Below the pieces are notes generated by a model. The model ran no database searches and had not been told where the DNA came from. It was given only the letters and a program-made list of their open reading frames with translations. From JACJYC01 sp964558465 (GTDB lineage: Bacteria; Bacteroidota; Bacteroidia; Chitinophagales; Saprospiraceae): 58,576 nucleotides of DNA. Shown piece by piece: positions 50,161 through 58,576 of this stretch (within the stretch, counting starts at the first letter, position 1; each line of letters opens with the position of its first letter). A program made the position numbers and the translations under genes. The DNA is taken from contig CAZLEF010000042.1 of assembly GCA_964558465.1 (NCBI GenBank), positions 1-58,576 on the forward strand. Direction: 5' to 3'.

Positions 50161-53100
50161 ATGAAAATCAAATTTTATATTGCCGCTGCTTATTTTTTGT
50201 TTGGTTTCTTGCAAAAAGGCCATGCTCAATGTGGAGTGGTGGTGGGCGATACGGTTTACGTCACCAATGCCACCAATGTGGCCGGGTCTCTGCGGGCCGC
50301 CATTAACTGCGTGAATGACCCCGCCAATTCCATCCGGTTCATCCATTTCAACATCAGCAACCCGGGGGTCATCACCATCACCCCGACAGCGGCGGCGCCC
50401 CTGCCCGATATCACCAAGAACAACGTGGTCATCGACGCCCGAACCCAACCCGGCTGGTTTTTGGGCAAGGTGGTGATCGACGGTTCGATCGCAGGGACCA
50501 ACCACGCCATCGAGACCGCTGCCGACAACCTGGAGGTTTACGGCCTTTACATCACCAACTTCACCAATGCCGCCACGGGCGGGGCCATTGTACTGAACAG
50601 CGGATCGGGCGCGCTGGTGTCCGTAAACGCCTTATCCGGCAACCGGTTCGGCATCCTGGCAAACAGCCCGTCTTCCTTCTCTGCAACGGAAAACCTGATC
50701 GGCGTGCATCCGACAACCGGCGCCGCCCAGGGCAACGCAGTGGACGGCATCCGGATACTTACCTCTGCCCTCGGCAATTTTCAGATCAGCGACAATACGA
50801 TCGCTCACAATACGATGGGCATTTTCACTGCCTCCGGCGCAGTCAACCTCCTGGCAAGCGGCAACAGCATTTTTTGCAATACCGGGGGAGGAATAGAACG
50901 ATCGGGGTTCTCCGTCCCGGGTTTTGCCCTTACGACAACCAGTACGACCACCGTTTCCGGTACCGGCCCCAACGGCGCCGTCATTGAAGTATTCACCCAT
51001 GATGTTACCGGTTGCGACCCCGTGAATCCGCCTTGTCAGGGAAAAACCCTCATCGGCAGTGTTACGGTCAGCGGCGGCATTTGGTCGGTCTCCCCAGGCG
51101 CGGGGGTTTTGTCTAATGGAGATCTGGTGACCGCCACCGCAACGGTAGGCGGCAATAATACTTCGGAGTTTCTGGCCTGTTCAACGATCGTATGCGGCGG
51201 GGTTCTCAGTTTTTCCAATGTGCAGGACGCCTGCGGAATAACCGAAAGCGGTTCGGCCACCGTAACGGTAACCGGCGGGGGGACTTTCGACTACCTTTGG
51301 AGCGACGGTCAGACTACCGCTACGGCGTCCGCCTTGCCCCCTGGCAATTATACGGTTGTCGTTTCGGATGCTGCCGGTTGCGTATACACCGGCGCGGTCA
51401 CCATCGGGTCGTTGCCCGAACCAACCGCCAATCCAGCCTCCAATGCACCCCTCTGTGAAGGTGAAACCCTCAATCTGACGGCCAACGCAAACGGCGGCAC
51501 ACCGGGTTATACCTGGTCCTGGTCGGGCCCCGCAAGTTTCTCCGCCACGGACCCCAATCCCAGCCTGAACAACGTTTCCATTGCCAACAGCGGAACATAC
51601 GGCGTAACCGTCACCGACGCCAACGGTTGCGAGGACCGCGCCAACCTGAATGTAGTGATCAACCCTGCTCCTTTGTTCAGCCTCACCGGGGTTGACCCGG
51701 ATTGCAACGGCGCTTCCACCGGCAGCATCACCCTGACCACCGCCGCCACGCCGCCGCTGAGTTTTGCCTGGAGCAACGGCGCCACCACTCAAAATATCAG
51801 CAACCTGCCTGCGGGAAATTATGCAGTAACCTTAACCGACGGCAATAATTGCCAGGCTACAGATAATCTGGATATCGGCGAGCCGGCTGTACTGGAACTG
51901 ACGGTGGATTCAAATGACGGCGCCTGCGGTTTGCCCAACGGCAGCGCCTCGGCTTCGGCCACGGGTGGAACCCCGGGTTATACCTATGCCTGGAGCAATG
52001 GCGGCGCCGGGCCGGTCATCAGCGATCTGTTGCCCGGATCGTATACCGTTACCGTCGCAGACGCCAACAACTGCACTGAAACGGAAAATATTTCCGTCGG
52101 CAACATCCCCGGTCCAACCTTAACGCCTGCCGTCGCTCCTGTTGCCTGCAACGGCGACGCTACGGGGAACATCACTTTGACGGTGAACGGCGGGACGCCC
52201 CCACTCAGTTTTGCCTGGAGCAACGGCGCGCTGTCGCAGGATATCTTCAACCTTCCGGCGGGCGCCTACAGCGTGACCGCCACCGACGCCAACGGATGCG
52301 AAGTGGTGCAAAATGCAACGGTTACCGAACCGGATGCCCTGGGCGCCGCGATCAATACCGCCAACAGCCTCTGCGGCCAGGCCAACGGTACGGCGCAAGC
52401 CGTCGCACAAGGCGGCGTACCACCCTACATTTTCCAGTGGAGCACCGGCGCAAGCGGGTCCGGCATCAGCGGATTGGCTGCGGGAATTTACGGACTGACC
52501 GTCACCGACGCCAACCTCTGCATTTTCGAAACCACTGCTTCGATCAGCGACGAAGGCGGTCCCGAACCGGACGCCACAGTGGTCAATCCTGCTTGTTCCG
52601 GCCAATCCACAGGTGCTATCGATGTCGATATCGCCGGCGGGACCCCGCCTTTTGATTTCAGTTGGAACAACGGCGCAAACACTCAAAACATCGGTAACCT
52701 GCCCGCCGGGAATTATTCCCTGACGGTGTCGGATGCCAATGCCTGCCAGGCGACCCTTTCCGTTTCGGTTTCCGCGCCGCCGGCCCTCATCATCAGCAAT
52801 CTTCAGTCATCGCCGCCCTCCACCGTGGGCGGCAGCGACGGGGAACTGGCTTTCAATATCAGCGGAGGAACGGCGCCCTATGGTTATTCCTGGACCGGAC
52901 CGGTTTCCGGCAGCGATACCCAGCCTGCCCCGGGTCCGGGTACCATCGGCAACCTGTCAGCCGGCAATTTCACCCTCAATGTGACCGATGCCAACAATTG
53001 CAGCCAAAGCCAGGTATTTACCATCAACGACGCCAATTGCTCGCTGGCGGTCACGGGCGCCAGTATTGCAAACGAAAGCTGTGCCGGCAACCTCGACGGC

Positions 53101-54978
53101 AGCATCACCCTGACCATTACAGGCGGACAAGCCCCGTTCAATTTCAACTGGACCAGCGGGGGGAATTCAGGAAGCGGCACGGGCGCCGTTATCGGCAACC
53201 TGGGCGCCGGGTCATACCAGATCACGGTCACCGCCCAGGACGGCTGCCTTGCCACCGCTTCAGCCAGCGTGGGCGCTACGACCGTTCCGCCCCCCAACCA
53301 GGCGACTGCAAGTGAATGCGACCCGGGCAGCGGGCAAGCCGTTTTTGATCTCACCGCCCTGGAAAACAGCCTGACGCCGGGCCCCGGATATGATGTTTTG
53401 TGGTTTTTGGATGCGGCCGCCACAAACCCTGTCAACAACCCCCAGGCTTTTAACAGCGGTGGCGGTCAGGTGTTTGCCATTTTGGAACAAGCAGGCTGCC
53501 GGTCATTATCCACCCCCATTGTGTTACAGGTTTTACCCGCCGGCAGCCCGGGTTGCGGCGGGCTTTGCACCACCTTTGCCGGAACAATGGCCCTGGGCCC
53601 TTCCACAACTTTTTGTGCCGGTCAGAACGCTACAGCAACCTACAACAACAATGCCGTGCTGGATGGAGATGATCTCCTGTTGTTTGTTTTGCATACCCTG
53701 CCGGGAGCGACTTTGGGCGATATACTGACCTCCTCTCCTACCCCATCCGTCGCGTTTGACCCCGGCGCGATGACCACTGGAACCACTTATTACCTTTCGG
53801 CCGTGGCCGGCAATGCGGCGGGCGGCGGCATAGATTTGGCGGACCCCTGTTTGTCCGTAGCGCCGGGCCAGCCTGTTGTATTCAGCGGAAATACCGGTGG
53901 AGTCCTGACTTTCATCCAGGGTGAAGAGGTCTTGTGTCAGGGAGAAATGCTGCTGCTCTCCACCAACGACCTGGGCGATACCACCGTGGTTTTCCACTGG
54001 ATCACCCCGGCGGGGGATACCGTTACCACGAGCGGGCCGGACTTTGCCATCGACGCCGTACAGCCGGCTGATGCAGGCGACTATTTTGTTTTTGTCGTCA
54101 ACTCCGGTTGTTTGTTTGACCAAACCGGTCCGTTCCGCCTCGATGTGACCGGGTTGCCCCAGGATGAGGTGGTCTATGCCGGCGACGACGGCGCCATTTG
54201 CGACAGCAGCCTGCAACTCGACGCCGACCCCGTCACAACCGGTACCGGGCGCTGGACCGCTCCGCCCGGCGTCTTTTTGCAGGATGCCGGCCAGGCCAAC
54301 ACCCTCGCAACCGGCCTGAAACCCGGCGAAAATCGTTTTGTATGGACGGTAACCACCGGTGAATGCGGCGTCATCGGGGCCGATACGCTCATCGTTGTAG
54401 TGGCCACGGGTTTGCAGGCGGCAGACGACCATTTTATCCTCGATCTGGCCAACACCGAAATTTTCATGGATGTATTGAAAAACGACGGATTACCCCCCAA
54501 TACCAATTATACCCTCCGCGCGCGAACGCTTCCGGAATTCGGCACGCTGGAAACCTTGCCGCATGGTTTCCGGTATTACGAAGAAGAGGGGTTGCGGGGA
54601 ACGGTATCGTTTGTGTACGAAGTCTGCTACGCCGATTCTGATTGCGCCACCGCCTGCGATACGGCTACGGTGACCATCGAGGTCCTCAATCTGCCTTACC
54701 TACCGGAGGGATTCAGTCCCAACAATGACGGCGTCAACGATCTGCTGGAAGTGCTTGGCTACCGCAGCGGCGGTGATATAACCATGCGGCTGGCCATTTC
54801 CAACCGGTGGGGCGACGTCGTCTACGAGGCCCAAAACTACCTGGCGGAAAGCCCCTGGGACGGCCGATCGGGCAAAAACCGGGAGCCGCTGCCCGAGGGC
54901 GCCTATTACGCGTTGATGGAGATCAATGTGGAAGGAGAGGTGCACCGGCGGACGCAGGTGGTTTATATTGTTAACTGA
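50161..54978 (+). CDS. SprB-like surface adhesin with beta-helix and type B T9SS domain
   Basis: 1605 residues with signal peptide. Residues ~30-250 are a right-handed parallel beta-helix (LRAAINCVNDP, NNVVIDARTQPG, VYGLYITNFTNA, FQISDNTIAHNTMGIF). From ~360 to ~1100 come nine SprB-type Ig-like modules of about 75 residues with the motif GGTPPLSFAWSNG then NLPAGNYxVTVTDANxC. Further Ig domains and the gliding-motility C-terminal domain (LPEGFSPNNDGVNDLLEV, SNRWGDVVYEAQNY, WDGRSG) follow. SprB-like adhesins move on the cell surface in gliding bacteria and need a PorP/SprF partner, which is encoded next. It starts 60 bp after the caspase gene. Confidence 0.95.
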   Translation: MKIKFYIAAAYFLFGFLQKGHAQCGVVVGDTVYVTNATNVAGSLRAAINCVNDPANSIRFIHFNISNPGVITITPTAAAPLPDITKNNVVIDARTQPGWFLGKVVIDGSIAGTNHAIETAADNLEVYGLYITNFTNAATGGAIVLNSGSGALVSVNALSGNRFGILANSPSSFSATENLIGVHPTTGAAQGNAVDGIRILTSALGNFQISDNTIAHNTMGIFTASGAVNLLASGNSIFCNTGGGIERSGFSVPGFALTTTSTTTVSGTGPNGAVIEVFTHDVTGCDPVNPPCQGKTLIGSVTVSGGIWSVSPGAGVLSNGDLVTATATVGGNNTSEFLACSTIVCGGVLSFSNVQDACGITESGSATVTVTGGGTFDYLWSDGQTTATASALPPGNYTVVVSDAAGCVYTGAVTIGSLPEPTANPASNAPLCEGETLNLTANANGGTPGYTWSWSGPASFSATDPNPSLNNVSIANSGTYGVTVTDANGCEDRANLNVVINPAPLFSLTGVDPDCNGASTGSITLTTAATPPLSFAWSNGATTQNISNLPAGNYAVTLTDGNNCQATDNLDIGEPAVLELTVDSNDGACGLPNGSASASATGGTPGYTYAWSNGGAGPVISDLLPGSYTVTVADANNCTETENISVGNIPGPTLTPAVAPVACNGDATGNITLTVNGGTPPLSFAWSNGALSQDIFNLPAGAYSVTATDANGCEVVQNATVTEPDALGAAINTANSLCGQANGTAQAVAQGGVPPYIFQWSTGASGSGISGLAAGIYGLTVTDANLCIFETTASISDEGGPEPDATVVNPACSGQSTGAIDVDIAGGTPPFDFSWNNGANTQNIGNLPAGNYSLTVSDANACQATLSVSVSAPPALIISNLQSSPPSTVGGSDGELAFNISGGTAPYGYSWTGPVSGSDTQPAPGPGTIGNLSAGNFTLNVTDANNCSQSQVFTINDANCSLAVTGASIANESCAGNLDGSITLTITGGQAPFNFNWTSGGNSGSGTGAVIGNLGAGSYQITVTAQDGCLATASASVGATTVPPPNQATASECDPGSGQAVFDLTALENSLTPGPGYDVLWFLDAAATNPVNNPQAFNSGGGQVFAILEQAGCRSLSTPIVLQVLPAGSPGCGGLCTTFAGTMALGPSTTFCAGQNATATYNNNAVLDGDDLLLFVLHTLPGATLGDILTSSPTPSVAFDPGAMTTGTTYYLSAVAGNAAGGGIDLADPCLSVAPGQPVVFSGNTGGVLTFIQGEEVLCQGEMLLLSTNDLGDTTVVFHWITPAGDTVTTSGPDFAIDAVQPADAGDYFVFVVNSGCLFDQTGPFRLDVTGLPQDEVVYAGDDGAICDSSLQLDADPVTTGTGRWTAPPGVFLQDAGQANTLATGLKPGENRFVWTVTTGECGVIGADTLIVVVATGLQAADDHFILDLANTEIFMDVLKNDGLPPNTNYTLRARTLPEFGTLETLPHGFRYYEEEGLRGTVSFVYEVCYADSDCATACDTATVTIEVLNLPYLPEGFSPNNDGVNDLLEVLGYRSGGDITMRLAISNRWGDVVYEAQNYLAESPWDGRSGKNREPLPEGAYYALMEINVEGEVHRRTQVVYIVN

Positions 54979-55294
54979 GGAACTGAGGAATTGAGGAACT
55001 TTTAACCGCCAGCAGGGCGGTGAGGAAGTGCGTGCCATACCACAGGCGTGCAGGAATTGAGATTAACCGCTTAAAAACCGGGGGAATCATCCATAAACGA
55101 CCATCTATATGACTTATTTATTTTCCATCATTCGCCTTTTTACCCGCCGAAATCTGGTCGCAAGCTTGGTTAAGGAGTGCGTCCCATCTCCAGGTCTCCC
55201 CTTCCCTCACCTTCTCACCCTCCGTCCCTGCGGGTCGGATAAATCCTCCGTCCGACGGAGCCTCGGCGTAGTCGGATCTCACCCTCTAACCCTC

Positions 55295-55545
55295 TCTCAT
55301 CCGCCGAAGCCTTGGCGTAGGCGGGCTCTCATCCGCCGAAGCCTTGGCNNNNNNNNNNNNNNNNNNNNNNNNNNNNNNNNNNNNNNNNNNNNNNNNNNNN
55401 NNNNNNNNNNNNNNNNNNNNNNNNNNNNNNNNNNNNNNNNNNNNNNNNTCTCATCCGCCGAAGCCTTGGCGTAGGCGGGCTCTCATCCGCCGAAGCCTTG
55501 GCGTAGGCGGGCTCTCATCCGCCGAAGCCTTGGCGCAGGCGGGCT
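55295..55545 (+). repeat. 32-bp tandem repeat array broken by a gap
   Basis: Units of 32 bp, TCTCATCCGCCGAAGCCTTG followed by GCGTAGGCGGGC, repeated at least five times on both sides of the gap with hardly any variation. Each holds CCGCC...GGCGG arms. No spacers, so not a CRISPR array. The true number of units is unknown. Confidence 0.9.
55349..55448. other. Assembly gap of exactly 100 N
   Basis: A fixed-size scaffold placeholder inside the 32-bp array; its real length is unknown. Confidence 0.98.
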
Positions 55546-55591
55546 CACCTTCTCTCTCACTTTCACCCTCTCACTCTCACCCCTCACCGCG

Positions 55592-56500
55592 CAGCAACTC
55601 CCGCTCTTCAGCATCTACCGCGATCAAAGCGGGGTGCTCAATCCGGCGAGCATTTCGAGCGATTACCTGTTGAATGAGATGAATATTTCTGCCGGGGTGG
55701 CTTACCGGCGCCAATGGCTGGGCGTACCGGACGGGCCGAATACCCAGGTGGCCACGTTTGAGTATATCCACCCCGACTACGACAAGATCGTCGCCGGCGG
55801 GCATATCATCCGCGACCAGACCGGCAAACTCGGGCAGACCGGCATTTACGGCCGTTTTGCCTACCGCCTGGAACTGGGCCGGAGGGTCGACCATGCCCTG
55901 ATCGTCGGCCTTGGGGCCGGCCTCGTACAGTATCGGGCCAAACTGAACGACATCAACTTTGCCCAGCCCGAGATCGCGGATTTTGAAAACGCCAATACCC
56001 TTTTTCCGGATTTCAGCATGGGGGTGTATTACTATCACAGCGACCGGTTGTACGCGGGTATTTCCGTGCCCCAGGTTTTTGGCTTATCCACCGTGTTCCG
56101 CGACAGTACCGGCAGCCGCGCGTTTGATATCCGGCGGGTGCAACATTTGTATGGGGTGGTGGGCGGTTATATTGCCGTCGATTGGTTTGGTTCGGGCACC
56201 TCTTTTCTGGAGCCTTCTCTTTGGCTGCGTTATGCGCCCAACAGCCCGCTGAGCGCCAATGCCAATGTGCGCTACCAGATCAGCGAGTTTTTCTGGCTGG
56301 GCGTGGGCGCCGGCGTGGGGTTGGGCAGTGCGGTCAGTTCCGCAATCCACCTCGAGACCGGCCTGAAGCTCGGCGAGTCGGTCAATATCCTGAACGGGCA
56401 ATGGAAGATCGGGTTTTCGTATGATATTCCTTTGGGCAGATACCGGTCGTTTTTGGGGAGTATATTGGAGGTGAGTGTGGGGTATGCGTGGTTTAATTGA
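55592..56500 (+). CDS. PorP/SprF-family T9SS membrane protein (start unresolved)
   Basis: About 302 residues from the QQLPLFSIYRDQSGVLNPAS segment at 55592, the usual mature start of PorP/SprF proteins; the first ATG in frame is 55634. Barrel strands such as NISAGVAYRRQWLGVP, ATFEYIHPDYDKIVAGGHII, HALIVGLGAGLVQYRAKL and the end VSVGYAWFN fit the family. It helps T9SS secretion or anchoring of the SprB-like adhesin encoded just upstream. Upstream of 55592 the frame stays open to the TAG at 55472 and reads repeat-encoded Arg-rich then Leu/Ser/Thr-rich residues (RRRALIRRSLG, LTFSLTFTLSLSPLTAQ) that look like a signal peptide, but without a start codon; the gap hides the answer. Confidence 0.82.
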   Translation, partial: QQLPLFSIYRDQSGVLNPASISSDYLLNEMNISAGVAYRRQWLGVPDGPNTQVATFEYIHPDYDKIVAGGHIIRDQTGKLGQTGIYGRFAYRLELGRRVDHALIVGLGAGLVQYRAKLNDINFAQPEIADFENANTLFPDFSMGVYYYHSDRLYAGISVPQVFGLSTVFRDSTGSRAFDIRRVQHLYGVVGGYIAVDWFGSGTSFLEPSLWLRYAPNSPLSANANVRYQISEFFWLGVGAGVGLGSAVSSAIHLETGLKLGESVNILNGQWKIGFSYDIPLGRYRSFLGSILEVSVGYAWFN

Positions 56501-56768
56501 TCGAATGGTATGCTTCAGGCCAAAGATCAGATTTTTGAGAACAAGCAAAAACAGGAAATCAACGAAAAAATGAAAAAATTGCTTCAATCAACTGACTTTC
56601 TATTTGGGAAATATTGCAGGTGAGTTTCTTTTCAAACCCAAATTTGTCGGGAGCAATATGCCTTTTAATTCCAATAAATCTCACCTTTCATGCTGAGCGC
56701 AGGCGACTTCGTCGTCCGGAGGCCGAGCACTCTCACCTCTCTCACCTCTCTCACCTCTCTCACCTCTC
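56501..56768. other. Intergenic region with CTCTCACCT repeat
   Basis: A CTCTCACCT array at 56731-56774 runs into the GH9 stop codon (TGA lies within the repeat), and a piece of the ~90-bp repeat is at 56703-56727. No gene. Confidence 0.6.
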
Positions 56769-58576
56769 TCACCTCCTCCCACCACCCCAATACGCCATCA
56801 TCAAAATCGCATCCGCCGTACCATCCATGGTCGGTTCGTTGGTAGCGTAGTCGCCGTTGTCGTCGCCGTAGACGACTACGCCGTTCTGGACGTCCGCAAA
56901 TTCGTCGGGCTGGAGATAGGTTATACCGAGTTGTTTGTCGTGGATATCCTTGCGCAGGGGGCCGTCGATCAGCCCGCCCGGGACTTCCCGCCGGGTTTTC
57001 ATCCAGACGCTGGTGTGGATGTCCACCGGGTATTCGCCATTGCGGGGGATCATGGTGAACATGGAAGTGCCCCACGAATTGGTACCGAAGAGCCAGTCCC
57101 GCTGTGCGGTCATAAAGCCGTGGAATTGCAGGTCGCCCGTCATCCGTTCGTACAGGATGATCTGGGTGATCAAAGCCGAAACCAGGTTGTTGGAACACCA
57201 GATGAACGGCACGCCTACCTGGAACGGATTGCCGCCCGCCCGCCGGATGCACTGTTCGATGCCGGTTTTGTAAAATCCGGCCAGTTGTTTTTTCAGTTCG
57301 GGGTCCGCATGTTCGTACAGCGCAAAATGCCCGACGTTCACAAATGGATAAAGCCGGTAGTGGACGGCGGTGTCCTCCGACATCCAACTCGTCCGGGTGT
57401 TGGCCAGCAAGGCGTATTTTTTGGCGTCGGTCAGGTATGCCTGGTCGCCGGTGGATTTGAACAATTCGGCGGCGCCCCATTCCATGTCATCCGTCCAGGT
57501 GTCTTCGCAGTAGCGGTAAGGAGCGCCGTAGGAATTGCCTTGCTGGAAGCCCTCCCTTTTTTTGCCCAGTGCGTACAATGTTTTGGCGGCGTTGAGGCAT
57601 TGCCGGGCATACAATGTGTCTTTGAGGTCAGTTTTCCAGATCCGGCAGGCCATCGCCATGGCTGCTGCGCTCCGGCCCGCCAGGTTGGCCAGGCCGGTTG
57701 CCTCGCTTTTGAATTTGCCCAACCCCTGCGGTTGGCCGTTCGCAAAATAGGCGACGCGGTAACTGTTGGGGCCCCAGCCGTAGTCGGACGGGTCCTGGTC
57801 GGGCATTTTCCAGCCGCGGTGGTCGCGGTCGTCGGCTACCTGGTGGATGAGTTGGTCGGGCGCCGGGTGCATTTTGTGCAGCCAGTCGAGCCCCCAGCGG
57901 GCTTCGTCCAGGATATCAGGAATGCCGTTGGCGCCCGGCTGGCCGAGGGCGTTGAACTGGTCGCCGAACTGCGCGGGGTACAATTCGTAACTCAGCAACA
58001 TGCGGGCGGTAGCGTTGCTGGATGTAATGAGGTATTTCAACTGGTCGCCGGCATCGTGCCAACCGCCGCTCGCATCCACATAAGAAGAATCCTTCATCGG
58101 GCCGTACATCGACCGCCCGTCCCGCTGGTGGCAGACCATGTCCAGGAACGGGTTGTAACCACAACGCTGCTGCCGCATGAACGCCAGCAAATCTTCTGGG
58201 TAACCGGCATAACCGGATGGGCCGATCTCAAAATCCGGCGACCGGAATTGGCCCTCGCTCATGGCCAGAAAATATTTCCCCGGTTGCTGATAGTTGGTGA
58301 AATCCAACTGGTAATAATGAAAACCTTTCCACCCTTCCGGTTTTACGGGTTTTAATTTATTGATGTACACCACCTTGCCGGTATGGGCATCCACCACCGA
58401 AAACTGGCTTTTCAAGGCTTTTTTTGAAAATGCGACGGCTACTTTGGCGTCTTTTTCGAAATAACCGAGCTGGTTGATCCGGATATGGGCGGAGTTGGGA
58501 GAGGGGGTGACTTGGTGACTTGGAGAGGGGGTGACTTGGTGACTTGGAGAGGGGGTGACTTGGTGACTTGGAGAGG
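56769..58576 (-). CDS. GH9 endoglucanase (cellulase), 5' end outside window
   Basis: About 600 codons in view; the frame is open through the right edge, and Met at 58415 is internal because the family's Ig-like start (AHIRINQLGYFEKDAKVAVA) lies just upstream. After the Ig-like domain the (alpha/alpha)6 barrel has the catalytic Asp pair in GWHDAGDQLKYL and the acid Glu in ATNEPTMDGTADAIL, with DILDEARWGLDWLHKMH, DWLFGTNSWGTSM. These cut beta-1,4-glucans such as cellulose. The segment before the Ig domain encodes a (PSHQVTPS)n repeat from 24-bp DNA units, so the true start and signal lie further right. The C-terminus is GGGRR with the stop formed in a CTCTCACCT repeat. Confidence 0.92.
   Translation of the reverse strand, partial: SPSHQVTPSPSHQVTPSPSHQVTPSPNSAHIRINQLGYFEKDAKVAVAFSKKALKSQFSVVDAHTGKVVYINKLKPVKPEGWKGFHYYQLDFTNYQQPGKYFLAMSEGQFRSPDFEIGPSGYAGYPEDLLAFMRQQRCGYNPFLDMVCHQRDGRSMYGPMKDSSYVDASGGWHDAGDQLKYLITSSNATARMLLSYELYPAQFGDQFNALGQPGANGIPDILDEARWGLDWLHKMHPAPDQLIHQVADDRDHRGWKMPDQDPSDYGWGPNSYRVAYFANGQPQGLGKFKSEATGLANLAGRSAAAMAMACRIWKTDLKDTLYARQCLNAAKTLYALGKKREGFQQGNSYGAPYRYCEDTWTDDMEWGAAELFKSTGDQAYLTDAKKYALLANTRTSWMSEDTAVHYRLYPFVNVGHFALYEHADPELKKQLAGFYKTGIEQCIRRAGGNPFQVGVPFIWCSNNLVSALITQIILYERMTGDLQFHGFMTAQRDWLFGTNSWGTSMFTMIPRNGEYPVDIHTSVWMKTRREVPGGLIDGPLRKDIHDKQLGITYLQPDEFADVQNGVVVYGDDNGDYATNEPTMDGTADAILMMAYWGGGRR
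58498..58576 (-). repeat. 24-bp tandem repeat within the GH9 reading frame
   Basis: At least three units of GAGAGGGGGTGACTTGGTGA plus CTTG. On the minus strand they keep the GH9 frame open and encode an 8-residue PSHQVTPS repeat. The array continues past the window edge. Confidence 0.9.

Larger units (their letters stand above)
54979..55591. other. Repeat-rich gap region before the porP/sprF gene
   Basis: Begins with GAACTGAGGAATTGAGG units that overlap the adhesin stop, then CCTCTCACC-type runs, the 32-bp array and the N gap, and a final CTCTCAC run reaching into the next gene. A small frame from ATG 55109 (MTYLFSIIRLFTRRNL) has a signal-like start but cannot be followed through the gap. 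Confidence 0.6.

Noticed and set aside
55295..55545. Regular 32-bp repeats that might be a CRISPR array
   Set aside because: Units follow each other without spacers and there are no cas genes nearby; it is a plain tandem repeat with a scaffold gap.

Overview
The window looks like a scaffold from a Bacteroidota genome, most likely Saprospiria-like (Lewinella/Haliscomenobacter type). Supporting genes are a SusC/SusD pair, two proteins with type B type-IX-secretion (gliding-motility) C-terminal domains, a PorP/SprF protein, DUF4369-TlpA and FG-GAP/ASPIC lipoproteins, and a Bacteroidetes-type LuxR-like regulator tail. A run of exactly 100 N (55349-55448) inside a tandem repeat is a scaffolding gap, so this is probably a draft or metagenome assembly. 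No rRNA, tRNA, phage or transposase gene was found.

Region 1 (1-9.5 kb) is accessory DNA, AT-rich at its left end and full of broken genes. It holds a frameshifted TIR protein, a truncated MNT nucleotidyltransferase, a frameshifted small secreted protein next to a SUKH-like gene, an alpha/beta-hydrolase fragment, a DUF1016 nuclease and a Vat/CatB acetyltransferase that have each lost their middle, and fragments of a pirin, a DUF998-like membrane protein and another hydrolase. Intact genes among these are two lipoproteins (one a TlpA-like reductase), a membrane-anchored esterase and a DUF4256 protein.

Region 2 (9.5-31.5 kb, all minus strand) is a xylose/xylo-oligosaccharide utilisation locus. 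Transcription order is kinase-HTH regulator, susC, susD, FG-GAP/ASPIC lipoprotein, GH3 beta-xylosidase/glucosidase, xylB, xylA, then a Tat-exported RidA and a Tat-exported SelA-like PLP enzyme. Upstream lie an amidohydrolase/deacetylase, an SMP-30-like lactonase lipoprotein and a CBM9-like lipoprotein. The regulator is the most striking gene here: a complete xylulokinase, colinear with the XylB of the same locus, fused to a Bacteroidetes LuxR-type DNA-binding tail.

Region 3 (31.6-36.9 kb) has a PhoD-like phosphatase, a NUDIX hydrolase, a type-IX-secreted beta-propeller protein, a TPR/anti-sigma-like membrane protein and an ECF-type sigma factor.

Region 4 (37.2-50.1 kb) is a run of exported proteins: a TPR-CHAT protease, an unknown secreted protein, a serine beta-lactamase-like hydrolase with polyglycine-hydrolase-type repeats, a small Cys-rich secreted peptide, a papain-family (C1) protease and a beta-propeller caspase. 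Four of these genes and the sigma factor share a two-part upstream motif, GGGGTCATTTTCC then ACACYCC at fixed spacing. This is a candidate autoregulated sigma regulon.

Region 5 (50.2-58.6 kb) holds a SprB-type adhesin with its PorP/SprF partner and a GH9 cellulase running off the right edge. Intergenic DNA from 10 kb onward is loaded with simple tandem repeats and small palindromes, some of which reach gene ends and signal peptides.
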